From Tanypteryx hageni (lineage: Eukaryota > Arthropoda > Insecta > Odonata > Petaluridae): 64,000 nt of DNA. The stretch spans positions 5,191,501 to 5,255,500 of the forward strand of contig CM054115.1 of NCBI GenBank assembly GCA_028673005.1. Reading direction: 5' to 3'. This document shows positions 1-10,083 of this stretch, one piece after another; within the stretch, counting starts at the first letter, position 1; every line of letters starts with the position of its first letter. The notes beneath the pieces are model-generated. The model saw nothing but the letters and a program-made list of their open reading frames with translations, made no database searches and was not told where the DNA came from. Made by a program: the position numbers and the translations under genes.

Positions 1-45
1 ATTGCTGTTTTAAAGGCTTCGGTGCATCTATCCATGAGAATATTA

Positions 46-487
46 TGACGGTGCCCCTGCTTAGCTCGGTCGCGGGTCCGGACGGAAGGAGCTTTGGGCG
101 CCAGTGCAAGTGTCCCCGTTAAGGGATATTTCCGCTTGCACACGGAGAAGAGAAAAAAAATGAATAAAAAGAGGAATCTGGATTATGGTTTAATGGGATG
201 AGAAGGGGGCAAATACAAAAAAATTAAGTGGCAGAAAAGTGGTGGCGGTCCTCGGTCACAGACGAATTTACGCCGATCCACAACGGCACTCCAAAAGTTG
301 CTTTCCCTCGTCCCTCTCCTCGTAATGCCGGGAGAGACGCCCTCCAGGTTCGATTTCCCCACAAAAAGACCCCTTTCTCTTCTGGCAGCTCCCTTATATA
401 GTCGGGTTGCCGGTGATGACCTCTCGCCGAAGGACGGCAGGCGCAAGTGGCGGTCGCTGAACCCCGCGCTAGCCTTCAAACGTTACA
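46..487 (-). repeat. 3' LTR of the gypsy element (left copy)
   Basis: Uninterrupted LTR of 442 bp. On the minus strand it begins TGTAACGTTTG at 487 and ends ACCGTCA at 46. It matches 4937-5142 plus 9420-9525 of the right LTR. Bases 127-255 (129 bp) have no counterpart in the right LTR, so the two copies differ by one insertion or deletion. A TATATA-containing stretch near 394-400 could be a promoter element. Confidence 0.9.
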
Positions 488-505
488 TCACCCCTCTTCT
501 TCTGA
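488..505 (-). promoter_or_regulatory. Polypurine tract of the gypsy element
   Basis: On the minus strand the bases directly before the 3' LTR read AGAAGAAGAGGGGTGA, a purine run. This is where plus-strand DNA synthesis is primed in LTR retrotransposons. Position and composition both fit. Confidence 0.75.
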
Positions 506-544
506 AAGAAAAGAAAACAATCAACATTCAGACATTAGCGCTTA

Positions 545-1825
545 CCACTAGGGCCTAGGTAACTGCCTTTAAATCCCGTACATGCCACCGTCCTGCAGGT
601 TTATTTCCAAGGGTCACTAATTGGTAAGCAGAGTTCCCAATCCCCCTGTCGATTACGAAGGGACCCACAAACTTGGGTTCTAATTTGGCTGAAACAAAAT
701 TAGCTGCATCTGACAAAGGGTGGTTTTGCCGCCATACCCAAGTTTTCCTTGGGAGCTGAACTTCGCGGTGGCGTAAATTGACGCTTTTAGCTGCGCCTCT
801 CCCGCCCGTCGATTCATCTCCTTAAGCGAATTCCGGAGTTTCGCGGCGTACTCGCGTGGCTTGAGCTCCAATGAATTCCCCACCTCTGACTCTCTATACA
901 AATCCTCGGGTTTCCTCAATTCTCTCCCGAGATTCAGGGCGGCGGGCGATTGTCCCGTTGTTTCCGAGACAGCCGAACGCAAGGCAAACATCAAATCTGG
1001 TAGGTTCTTTTCCCACTTTCGTTGCGAATCTTCACAATAGATGGAAATCATGGTCTTCAGTGTCTTATTGGTCCTCTCACAAGGATTCGCTTGTGGCAAA
1101 TACGGGGCAGTATGACAAAGCTTCACGCCGAATATCCGGCACATTTTCTCTAATGTCCGGCTAAAGAATTGTGGGCCATGTCGGTCAACATTACCTCTGG
1201 ACAACCCCACTGGTTAATCACCTGGACACGGAAATGTTCAGCAACGTGCGTGGCCTTAACTGAGCTCAATGGGACGGCTATTGGCCATCGGGTTCCTATA
1301 TCCATAAAGATTAACACGTATCGGTTTCCTTTGAGGGATCGTGGAAGGGGACCTATTATATCGGCCGCCACTATAGTCCACGGACGTACCATTTTCTGCG
1401 ATTTCATTACACCCGCAGGCTTCGTCTGCTTCACTTTATACCGCTGACAGGTTTGACAGCTATGGACGAAATTGCCGACATCCCTTCTCATCCCTGGCCA
1501 TGAATAAAAACTTGGGAGCTTTCTCAGGGTTCCTCGGAGAGGAATGGTTTGACTCTAAAAGGCATTTTCTTTTCCCCTCGGGAACCAATAATTTCCACGA
1601 CTGAGAGTTTCCAACCGAGTTGGTTTTCATATACAGCCACCCTTCGCCCGCGCGCACATCCGGGCAGTCCCTCGGGCATTCCTCAACTCCGCGCCAACGC
1701 CACGTACCAGGGGTCAGTAACGGTGGACGGGTCAAATTCCGCGGTGTTTTCCATCGCCCCGATCCGAGACATAGCGTCAGGGACAACGTGGCATCCTCCT
1801 TTCCGATGGATAATCTCGCAATCAT
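545..1825 (-). pseudogene. gypsy integrase (pol C-terminal part), frameshifted
   Basis: Integrase region, broken over at least three frames. Around 1460-1640 there is a pre-integrase stretch. At about 1450-1490 the zinc-binding pair reads SCQTCQRYK. The first catalytic Asp is in AADIIGPLP (about 1365), the second in the LTD/DRHGPQF region, split by a frame change near 1180, and the Glu is in NPCERTNKTLK (about 1080), giving the DDE triad. At 560-690, in another frame, a GPF/Y module is visible (KFVGPFVIDRG followed by GRWHVRDLK), typical of gypsy integrases. The enzyme would insert the cDNA into the host genome. It is inactive here. Confidence 0.85.
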
Positions 1826-2456
1826 ACTGTTGAAGTTGAGATATCCAACGTGCGAGACGACCTTGCGGATTGCTAATATTAAATAACCATTTCAAGGATG
1901 AATGATCAGTTATAACTGAGAAATGGTAACCTTCCACGTAAGGTTTGAACTTACTGATCGCAAAAAGTACAGCGAGACATTCCCGCTCTGTGACACTATA
2001 ATTCCTCTCCGCAGTTGAGAGCACACGAGAGCAGTAAGCCACAACATGCTCTTCGCCATCGATCATCTGCGACAGAACCCCGCCTATTCCGACGCCGGAG
2101 GCATCGCATTGTATGGTGAACGGTAAATCGAAGCGAGGGCAGGATAGAACAGGTGCGGACACCAAATGGCTCTTGAGCTGGCTAAAGGCATTCTCTTGCT
2201 CATCCGACCAACAAAATTTGCGCTTGCTTTTTAACAGGTCAGTCAAAGGAGTCGCCAGTGTAGCGAAGCCAGAAATGAAACGTCGGTACCATCTGACGAA
2301 ACCCAAAAATCTTCGAAGGTCCCCAATATTTGTGGGTGTAGGATAATTCACCACTGCGGAAATTTTGTCCGGATCCATTTCCAATTTACCACTTCCCACT
2401 ATGTAGCCCAAAAACCTAAGTCTCGATCTCGCAAAGTGACACTTATCCACATTCAT
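1683..2456 (-). pseudogene. gypsy RT connection and RNase H
   Basis: Open frame of 257 codons continuing pol after an in-frame UGA at about 2475. It holds the end of the RT thumb (CHFARSRLRFLGYIVG, LRRFLGFVRWYRRFISGF) and then RNase H: IQCDASGVGIGGVLSQ with the first acidic residue, AYCSRVLSTAERNYSVTERECLAV, and the C-terminal VITDHSSLKWLF. These are standard Ty3/gypsy signatures. The frame ends in a stop where the protein should run on toward integrase. Confidence 0.9.
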
Positions 2457-2477
2457 TTTTAACCCCGTGTTATGTAG

Positions 2478-3494
2478 TCATTTAAAAACCTCCCGTAAAT
2501 GCCCCAAATGCTCCTCGAACGTTTCACTTACAATCACTATATCGTCAAGATAAGCAAAACAAAACGGTTCCAACTCCGCCCCAAGAACCTTATCCATGAG
2601 GCGCTGGAAGGTAGCGCCCACACTGTGCAACCCAAAAGGCATCACATTGAAATGAAAAAGTCCACGTCCTGGTATCGTAAAAGCGGTTATCTCTTTGCTT
2701 TTCGGTCCCAATTCCACCTGCCAGTATCCTTTCTCAAGGTCTAACGTGGTGATGAATTTGCCATATCGTAGTTTGTTTAATATAGTGGACATATAAGGTA
2801 TCGGATAGGTGTCTTTCCTACCGACCTTATTAACTTTTCGGAAATCCACCACGAAGCGTTTTGAACCGTCTTTCTTCGGCACCAGTATGACAGGGGACGA
2901 CCAAGAGCTTGTCGATGTCTCGATTATCCCAGCACTTAGCATTTCATCAATTTGGCAATTAATCATCTCTTGGATCACGGGCGAAACTGGGTAATACCTC
3001 TGTTTTACTGGGGTATTTATCTCCAGCTCTATATTGTGTTTGACCACGTTAGTTCTACCGGGGACCTGCTCAAATAATTTCAGTTCTGCATCCAAAAAAC
3101 GCATAAGGGTGGCATCCTGTGACGTCGTTAGACAGTTATCAGAATCGATTTCTTCCAGACTCGCGTGAAATCCTCCCGAGGGGCACTCCGCCCGCAAGAG
3201 GGGCACATCTCTTCCATCCGCCATTATGACGGAGAAATTAGAGAAATTCAACCTCGCCCCGATGCTTCTCAAGAAATCCGTTCCTGAAACGACGTAATAA
3301 GACATATAGGACAAGGCATCGAAACGAATTACGGCCACCTCACCAGCTAGACAGACCGGTAGCGTCACGCACCGAGACACATTCGACCGACGCCCGTCTG
3401 CCATCTCTAACTGTGCCTGCCGCTCGAAAGTCGGGACATTCAATCCCTTCAACCACTCTTCCACCGAAGAATTTATGATGGACTGAGTAGCTCC
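2478..3494 (-). pseudogene. gypsy protease and reverse transcriptase
   Basis: The frame starts just after a UAG that lies inside the protease active-site motif: the last gag-frame residues are ALLD, then the stop, then GAT. Downstream are the protease end and the RT: SSWSSPVILVPKKDGSKRF, FITTLDLEKGYWQVEL, FNVMPFGLHSVGATFQRLM and the catalytic AYLDDIVIVSE (YLDD at about residues 305-308 of the 328-codon frame). All palm motifs are present. A UGA follows HLREVFK at the C end. RT copies the element RNA into DNA; the two stops make this copy non-functional unless they are read through. Confidence 0.9.
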
Positions 3495-4686
3495 CTAGTC
3501 TAATAAGGCTGGCCACTTTCTTCCATATATCTTCACCTCCACGAACATTCGACCTAGTGTACTGAATGAAGGGTTAGATCCTGCGCTTACGAATGCCCTC
3601 ACGGTATGGAGCCAGTCCGCCCAATTATTTTCCAGGCGATTGTCGGGACGCCTCAAGCCTGGGTAGGAGACAGCGTTTCCCGAGCATGCACAGCTTTCCA
3701 CCATACTCCCTCTTCGACCGCAACGGCGGCAGAGTCTCTTCAGGGGTTTTCTGCATTGGCGGAAGAAATGGTCCGCCAATCCACAATTCCAGCAGTCGCG
3801 TATCCCACTTCTTTGATTCTCGCCGATCGCAGCGACCACAGGACTCGACTTATTTGCCCCTCCACAAGGGAATGAAAACTCCGCTTCTACCATTAGGTTG
3901 GCCTGCGGAGGTGGTCTGTATGCATGACGGTGAGCTTCCACCTCTTCCACCGCCTTCCCCACCAATATCAATTCCTTCAAGTTTCGAAAAATTTTCCCCA
4001 TCAGATGGATTACGTAATCAGGGTGTAGGTTTGAGTAGGCTAATTCAACCAATTCGACCTCCGGGATAGGTCTTTGAAGCTGATTTTTCATAGCGGAAAT
4101 GCAAGTCACGAAATCATTAATTCTCTCTCCCTTACCCTGCGATCTCGCGAATATGTCCTTTTTTAACTGAACATCATAAGTGAACGGTTGGTAAGTCTCC
4201 AACAATCTCTCTCTTGCCGAGAAATATGAATTAAATGATCTGCGATTCACTCTATACCAACGAGCTGCTCTCCCCGTTAAGAGATCCGGCATTAGACGCC
4301 ACATCAAATAGTCGGGTACGGCGTTAGCGGACTTAAACTCGTCGCATCGTTCAAGGAAGGAGGCGACGCTTTCCTCTCCATCTCCTGAAAACAACAGACC
4401 CTTTCTGCCCACGCATTTAGCCAGTTCCCACAAATTTTGACCTCTCGTCCCCCTCTGACGTGGCCGAGTCAACTAGCCTCTTCAGTAATTCTTCTAATAT
4501 GCCTTCCGTTCTATGGATCGCCTTGAAAGACGTATCGTCTTCCGATTCCTTGCAATAAATCGTAATTCTGGCACGTAATTGATCAAGCGTACCATCGGCA
4601 TCTAATCCGAATCTTACACAATGGGATTCGGCTTCCGACTTGGTTAGTTCGTTCACCCATGCCGTTCCCGGTCTTCGCTCCACCAT
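3495..4686 (-). pseudogene. gypsy Gag with CCHC zinc knuckle, frameshifted
   Basis: Likely start at 4686 (MVERRPGTAW), chosen because the protein turns gag-like from there. The first frame ends at 4417 and the rest is in a second frame (open 4472-3495), so a frameshift sits near 4417-4472. The N-terminal part has a short SAP-like helical stretch (ELTKSEAESHCVRFGL). The middle is a retrotransposon gag capsid domain (SVASFLERCDEFK, MPDLLTGRAARWYR). The C-terminal knuckle is CWNCGLADHFFRQC (about residues 227-240 of the second frame), with a second Cys-rich stretch after it. Gag forms the particle and binds RNA. Confidence 0.85.
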
Positions 4687-4915
4687 TTTGCCGCGAGCAA
4701 ACCAAAAAATCAAACAGAAAGGAGGTATGGGTTCTAATCTTCTCTCCCCTAGATCCACAGGGGAATAGACTACGGGAAGTATAGGATGGACCTTGGAAGG
4801 GTTCGACGAAGGGATTGAGGGCACAACAAAAGAACGGAACGAACTGACCTTACACGTAAACTACAACGTGACTGAGCGAGCTCAATCGGTCTCCTCACTC
4901 TCTCCAACCGTCGAG

Positions 4916-4932
4916 CACCACGTTGGGCGCCA
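4916..4932 (-). promoter_or_regulatory. tRNA primer binding site of the gypsy element
   Basis: Four bases inside the right LTR boundary the minus strand reads TGGCGCCCAACGTGGTG. TGG matches the universal CCA end of tRNAs, and TGGCGCCCAAC is a familiar gypsy-group primer site. The exact tRNA is not determined here. Confidence 0.8.
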
Positions 4933-4936
4933 GATG

Positions 4937-5142
4937 TGATGGTGCCCCCGCTTAGCTCGGTTGTGGGTCCGGACGGAAGGAGCTTTGGGCGCCAGTGCAA
5001 GTGTCCCCGTTAAGGGACACAGACGAATTTACGCCGATCCACAACGGCACTCCAAAAGGTGCTTTCCCTCGTCCCTCTCCTCGTAACGCCGGGAGAGACG
5101 CCCTCCAGGTTCGATTTCCCCACAAAAAGGCCCCTTTCTCTT
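4937..5142 (-). repeat. 5' LTR of gypsy element, fragment adjoining PBS
   Basis: Left fragment of the right-hand LTR, aligned to 46-126 and 256-381 of the other LTR. It lacks the 129-bp stretch found there. It breaks off at the LINE insertion, and the last 11 bp (5132-5142) are one copy of the LINE target duplication. Confidence 0.9.
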
Positions 5143-5277
5143 TTTTTTTCTGCGTAGAGGGTGGTGGAAGTGGCATGGCCACTTCCGGCCAGGCTGCCAG
5201 CTTAGCTATAAGCCTGTCTGGTTTTGAAGGATTTATGGTCAGGGGGTGAGGACTTGTTTTATTGTTCAACAGCTTTT

Positions 5278-6233
5278 TCATGCATGTCTATGCCTCTTGG
5301 GCAGTGGGGCAAACTCCTGACCCATGGAGGCCACTGGGCGCTTGAAGCAGTCCCAGGGCATCACTCTCATCTGAGAGAGCCTGTTGATCAGATCGTGAGG
5401 CGAGCTAAAAGTCTTTTTGAAGAATGCCCTGGCCCTCTTTTCCAGGACGCGTGCAAGCGGTTCGATGCCGGTAGCCATATGGAGCTCTGCAACGCGCACG
5501 AAGTTCCGCCAGGTGACCCTGAGCATCATCCGTGGTGCATTGTTCTGCACTACGGCGACCTTTTTGATATGGCTTTTCGCCACTCCTGACCAGATGGGAG
5601 AGGCATATGTCAGGATTGGCAGTACGCAGGCCCTGTATAATCTGACATTGGTCTCCAGGGTCACCTCCCTGGAGCCCAGAATAGGGCCGAGTCTGCGTAC
5701 TGCACCTGTCCGGACCCCTCTGAGGCTGGAGAGTGACGGGAGGACAGTTTCCTCATCACGGCAACAATCTCTCGAGTGCCGATCCGAGGAATGGTCTCCT
5801 GATCTGACTCGGTGACCCCAGTAAGGATAGCAGTCATGGCTGATTCGACAGCTTTTTCGGAGTCGACCGAGTCGGTGGTGGAGGGGTTTGGCTGGAAGGT
5901 GCTGCTGAGATGCCTTGCAAACTCCGCTGCCTTCTCTCTGGGGGAGCAGGCGAATCCTGCTGTGGTTTTCAGAGGAGGATCCCTTCTTTGGGTTGTGCGC
6001 AACCCTCTGCAAACCCGCCAGATGGAGTTGTCTGCAAGGGACACCTCAGCCAGGTGTTCTTCCCAGGCATCTGTCTTGATCTCCTGGATTGAAGCACGGA
6101 CACTCCTGTTGAGGCCATCTAGGAGCTTATGCAGGTCCAGAGTTCTGTGGTGTTGCCATCTTCTCCGGACGCTGTTGCGATATGCTACCAGCCTCCTAAC
6201 CGGCTCCGGCAGCCGGCCAGCCTGGGAGTGCAC
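5278..6233 (-). pseudogene. LINE ORF2 pre-RT linker fused to RT thumb; RT core deleted
   Basis: 6233 to about 5740 is the linker before RT (SIWRVCRGLRTTQ, FARHLSSTFQPN, IVAVMRKLSSRHSPA). At about 5735 it jumps, with a frame change, to the RT thumb end (VRLYRACVLPILTYASPIWSG, then VVQNNAPRMMLRVTWRNF). The fingers and palm, including the YADD/FADD box, are missing, an estimated 300 or more codons. The C terminus is short and basic. This copy cannot make an active RT. Confidence 0.85.
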
Positions 6234-7055
6234 TTCCAGGGGATATTTCCATCCATTGCCATTTGTAGGATGCCAGCAACACTGGCTGCCATGGCATCAG
6301 CTTGTTCCTTGGTCGTCGACTCATCAGGATAGCTTGGGAGGGCCAAGGCGATGGAATGGCAGAAGGCTACCCAATTTGCCTTGGCGAAGTCTCTTCGCCG
6401 AAGTGGTGGGAGCCTCACCTGGAGGTTGCCATAATGCAGGAGGGTCGGCAGGTGGTCTGATGACAGCTCGTTCAAGATGTGCAGGGCCATGGACACCTGG
6501 ACTCCGGAGGCAAGAGCAGTGTCCAAGACATCGGGAACTGGGACGTATGTAGGGGGCCTGGGCCCCCGACTACTCAGGCCTGGCGAGCTGGTGGAGTTTG
6601 CACCCCCTCCAATTAGATATTCTGAAGTTCCAGGCTCTGTGTTTGGCATTAAAGTCGCCAAGCACAACCGTTGGAATTCTGTCATAGAAGAGGGCGTAGA
6701 TTTCGTCTTCCTCCAGCGGACGACCAGGGGCGTAATATGCTGCCACCACCTGCAAAAACCCTCTTGTCATACGGATGTCTACGGCCACCGCCTCTAGTTC
6801 AGACATTTCCGGGAGTGGGTACTCGTGGACGAGAAGAGCGACGCCACCTCCTGCGCCAGTCGCTCTGTCCTTCCTCAGCACATCTCAGCCCCGTAGGGTG
6901 AAGGAGGATCCTGGGGAGAGTTTGGTCTCTCCTATGGCAGCGACCGAGACTCCATGGTCATGAAGTATTGGGAGGAGCTCGTTGGCATGCCCACAGATGC
7001 CGTTAGTGTTCCATCCCATCACTGAGAAGCAACCTCTCTTACGGCGTGGCTCCAT
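6185..7055 (-). pseudogene. LINE ORF2 N-terminal APE endonuclease
   Basis: Start chosen at 7055 (MEPRRKRGCFSVMGWNTNGI). The visible endonuclease motifs, in order, are WNTNGI, GETKLSPG, GGGVALLVHEYPLP, VVLGDFNAKHRAWN and a C-terminal SSDHLPTLL. A UGA after FTLRG near 6885 and a frameshift between 6570 and 6685 break it. The enzyme would nick target DNA to start reverse transcription. Confidence 0.87.
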
Positions 7056-7103
7056 TGCTGGTCTTGGTGACAGCTGGTACTGGTCTTGGTTGTTCAGGCA
7101 CTG

Positions 7104-8908
7104 CTACTTTGGGGGGTAGTGCCCCCTGGGAACTAACCATTTGTATGGCGTCGGCACTGCTGGGGATAGCAGGCTCAGCCCTCCTCTGATGACACTGGCA
7201 GCGGCTGCAGCAAAATTCTTTCCAGGGACCACCTTGGCTGAGCGCCTCGCTGCCGCCATTGGGGCCACTGTCCTGCCTTTGTTGGCCTTGCACTGTAGTG
7301 CATCATTGCGCTCATTTGCCACCAGCGCCTTGTCCAAAGCTTCCAGGTAAACAGGACATTGCCTGTATGTGGAAGGATGGTCACCACCGCAGTTACAGCA
7401 CTTCCTGGGTGCCGTGGGTGGGTTGGGGCAGTCACAGGACCAATGATTTCCTGCACACTTGTAGCAGCGGGCCACCATCCTACACCCAAGGGAAGAGTGC
7501 CCGAACCTCTGGCAGTTAAAGCAGGTCTGCGGTGCCACTCCTCCCTTGAAGTACTCCACCTGCACCCGACAGTTTTGTATATGGGAGAACTTGTAAAGGG
7601 GAGGGATGCCTGGAGTTTTGTCCACCATGGCGATGAACTTCCTGGTCTTGTCAGGTTGTGTCCTCCCCTCTGCCGTTTGCACCATGTGCTTTACGGATTT
7701 AACCATGATTCCCAATGCCGCCAACCCCGCAGCCAGTCTAGCTGGAGGGAAGTCACTGGCCAGTCCCTTAATGAGCAGTCTAGCTGTTTTGACATACTCT
7801 GCCAGGTGCGAGAAGTACTTGAGCTTTTTCTCATCGAGGATCTACAGGACTTTTTCCTGCTGTTCTGGCGAGGTAACGATGTTCCTGGTGGAGAGATCTC
7901 TGATCGCAATCTCGCATTAATTGCCACATCTCTCTTGGAGAGAGTCAATGAGGTCAGGATGGTTCCGTACACCATAGACGTTAATTGGCTTCACCTTAGG
8001 TCTACTGGGTTGGGTGACGTTAGCGGAGGGATTTTCAACCTTCTTTCTGGAGGTTCTCTTCCTCCTCTTCTTGGTCACGATCTTGAAAGGCTCATCGGCT
8101 GTGGCCTCCACTCCCTGGGTAGCAGGCTTCGGAGGGTGATGCGATTGCCGTGAGGGTACTACCTCAGTGAGTCCGAAAGCTTCCGCTTCAGTGTGGAGCA
8201 AGAAGTTTCGGTCTCCATATCCTCGACACTCACAGTGAGTGATGCAGGAACGGGCATGGTACACTCAGAGAGGGATAGGGAGGAATCAGGCGTCACTGGT
8301 GCGGATTCTCCAGCATTTGTCTGAGCACCCTGGGTGGCGGACTCCTTGGGTGCATGCAGTGCCAGAGAGACGTCTTCTATGGATTCAGTGAGCATCCTCT
8401 TTTGCGAGGGAGCATCCAGGTTTTCTGTCTCCATAGGCTGAGTATCAAATGGAGAAGGGAGGGGTGCTGGCTGCCCTGATACGGGCTCAGGTAAAACCAC
8501 CGCCACATGCGATGGGGCCTGAGTCATCGATGTGGTAGGGGCATTTGGGTTTTGAGCACCCTTCTTTTTCTTCGGGTTTTCCCCCCCTTGGACTTGGCAG
8601 CGCCTTGTCCTGCGGTGGGTGACTGAATGGTGGAACAGGCAGCCGTGTCAGTCACCAAGCAGTCCTTTCGAGAGGGGAGTATTGCGGGGATTCACAGGGT
8701 TCTCCAATCGAAGGATGGAGGTGATTTGCATCGTTCTCAGGCGGTCCTGAGAGACGTACTTTATCGCTTCATCAGGGGTTTTGAAGGCTATTAAGCCGTC
8801 GCATGACATACTCCGCCTGTGCTGCCCGCGGAGAATCATGCTGGCAGGTGCATTTCCAGGAGGCGAGGACGACATTGCGAGTGGTGGAAGAAAGGCAGAT
8901 GGATCCAT
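7104..8908 (-). pseudogene. LINE ORF1, Gag-like protein with three CCHC knuckles
   Basis: ORF1 is read in several frames: 8908-8648, 8527-8159, 8264-7917, 7975-7691 and 7724-7104, so it carries at least three frameshifts or stops. The start at 8908 (MDPSAFLPPL) is the first plausible Met. The C-terminal part is diagnostic: CFNCQRFGHSSLGC, CYKCAGNHWSCDC and CCNCGGDHPSTYRQC in a row, the knuckle set of Jockey/I-type ORF1 proteins. The protein would bind the element RNA. It overlaps or closely precedes the ORF2 start at 7055. Confidence 0.85.
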
Positions 8909-9408
8909 TCAGTCAATGACCACAAGGGATCAAACTGCGGAAGCAGGAATAAGAGGCCCCTAGCAGGGTCCACGACCGGATCCGAGGCAAATCGGGTGAG
9001 GAGGGACTGCGTTAGCCTCCCCCCGGTTCACGACAACGACAGAAGCAACGGAGCCACAGACCCTGCAGAAAGCAGGAAAACCGAAGCCCTTTACAGGGCG
9101 ATAGGGGGAGAGGGAGGACAGCAAGGGCCCTTTACAGGGCCAATGCACAAGAGCAGAAAAAATCAGGTCCTTTTCAGGGCCCAGCTTCCGCAGTGGGGGA
9201 GAAGTGAAATAGGTGAGAAGGAGGAACTCTGTTAGCCTCCCCCTATTTCGATGGGCAAATACGAAAGAGCAAATCCGTTGGCCAAAATCAACGTCCGAGA
9301 GAAGCAAGGTGAACAGGATAATGAGGTAAAGCACGACGAGACGTAGTACAAGGAAGTAGGCTATAGGGACGCAAGTACCCAATAAGCGCATTACTCTCAG
9401 CGAGCTAT
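8909..9408 (-). other. 5' UTR of the Jockey-type LINE with duplicated hairpins
   Basis: Leader of the LINE on the minus strand. It has two related foldable segments (8989-9028 and 9205-9249), each with an outer stem, an inner GGAGG/CCTCC stem and a loop containing GTTAG on plus. Four short motifs of the type CCCTTTACAGGGC occur near 8958, 9088, 9129 and 9169. Jockey-group LINEs carry internal promoters and structured leaders here. No coding frame is supported. Confidence 0.6.
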
Positions 9409-9525
9409 CCCTTTCTCTTCCGGCAGCTCCCTTATATAGTCAGGTCGCCGGTGGTGACCTCTCGCCGAAGAACGGCAGGCGCGAGTGGCGGGCGCTGAAC
9501 CCCACGCTAGCCTTCAAACGTTACA
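9409..9525 (-). repeat. 5' LTR of gypsy element, outer fragment
   Basis: Outer fragment of the LINE-split LTR, matching 371-487 of the intact LTR. 9409-9419 is the second copy of the 11-bp LINE target duplication, and 9526-9531 is the gypsy target duplication. In element orientation this is the transcription-start side of the LTR, so the LINE lies between promoter and gag. Confidence 0.9.
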
Positions 9526-9531
9526 ATATTA

Positions 9532-9997
9532 ACCATTAACTATGCGCATCCACTTTTAGGGCATAAGTACATGCATGGCGCACAGTGTGTTACATCGACG
9601 CTTATTAATGAAATATTAAAAAATAATTTCGTTTTTATTTTGATAAAAAAACAATGATCAGTACATTTTTCCATGTTAATACTATTACAAAAATGGTTCA
9701 GATATTATTAGAAAAATTACAGTATTAAAAATTAAATGATTTACTAATAATTCTAAAGAAATATCTTTGTTCTCTGCTGATTTTAGTTATAGAAGCATTT
9801 TTCATATGTGTATGTTATTATTGCCTAATGTTTCTTACACATAATTTGTTTTGCTGTCCTTCTTCCTCAGTTTCACATCCTCTTTTCCTAACCAATAGCT
9901 ATCCTTCCTCTTCAACTTCATCTGAACGTATATGTTTCAATATTATTGAACAAATATCAGAAGGGTGTGTTTTTTTACCAACTTTTATATTAACTTC
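9532..9997. other. AT-rich intergenic DNA
   Basis: Low-GC sequence between the gypsy element and a TA microsatellite. Short frames only; no recognisable gene or element. Confidence 0.6.
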
Positions 9998-10062
<65 letters not shown>

Positions 10063-10083
10063 TATAATATATATATATATATA
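9998..10083. repeat. (TA)n microsatellite
   Basis: About 85 bp of nearly pure TA. Long Ile-Tyr reading frames across it are artefacts. Confidence 0.95.

Larger units (their letters stand above)
5143..9408 (-). mobile_element. Jockey-type non-LTR retrotransposon (LINE) nested in the gypsy LTR
   Basis: A LINE with a 5' UTR, an ORF1 gag with three zinc knuckles, and an ORF2 with APE endonuclease, pre-RT linker and RT C-terminal end. It ends in a short A tail (T run at 5143-5149 on plus). The target duplication CCCTTTCTCTT is at 5132-5142 and 9409-9419, and the empty site survives once at 371-381 in the other LTR. The RT palm is deleted and both ORFs are broken. Confidence 0.93.
46..9525 (-). 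mobile_element. Ty3/gypsy LTR retrotransposon, degenerate
   Basis: A complete but decayed LTR retrotransposon read on the minus strand. In element order it has a 5' LTR (right side, split by a LINE), a primer binding site, gag, protease, reverse transcriptase, RNase H, integrase, a polypurine tract and a 3' LTR (left side). The domain order PR-RT-RH-IN is that of Ty3/gypsy. The target duplication ATATTA lies at 40-45 and 9526-9531, directly outside the LTR ends, which read TG...CA on the minus strand. No envelope frame exists between integrase and the 3' LTR. Coding frames carry several stops and frameshifts, so this copy is not autonomous. It is visibly more GC-rich than the flanks. Confidence 0.93.

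Noticed and set aside
488..700. Possible envelope gene in the gypsy element
   Set aside because: Only about 60 bp separate the integrase GPF/Y module from the 3' LTR; there is no room or frame for env.
3593..4069. Plus-strand frames over the gypsy gag
   Set aside because: Shadow of the minus-strand gag zinc-knuckle region.
5812..6552. Plus-strand open frame of 246 codons
   Set aside because: It is antisense to the LINE endonuclease and linker, which carry real family motifs on minus; composition is GC-driven and no domain is visible.
7359..8153. Plus-strand open frame of 264 codons
   Set aside because: Antisense to the zinc-knuckle ORF1 of the LINE; no protein signature.
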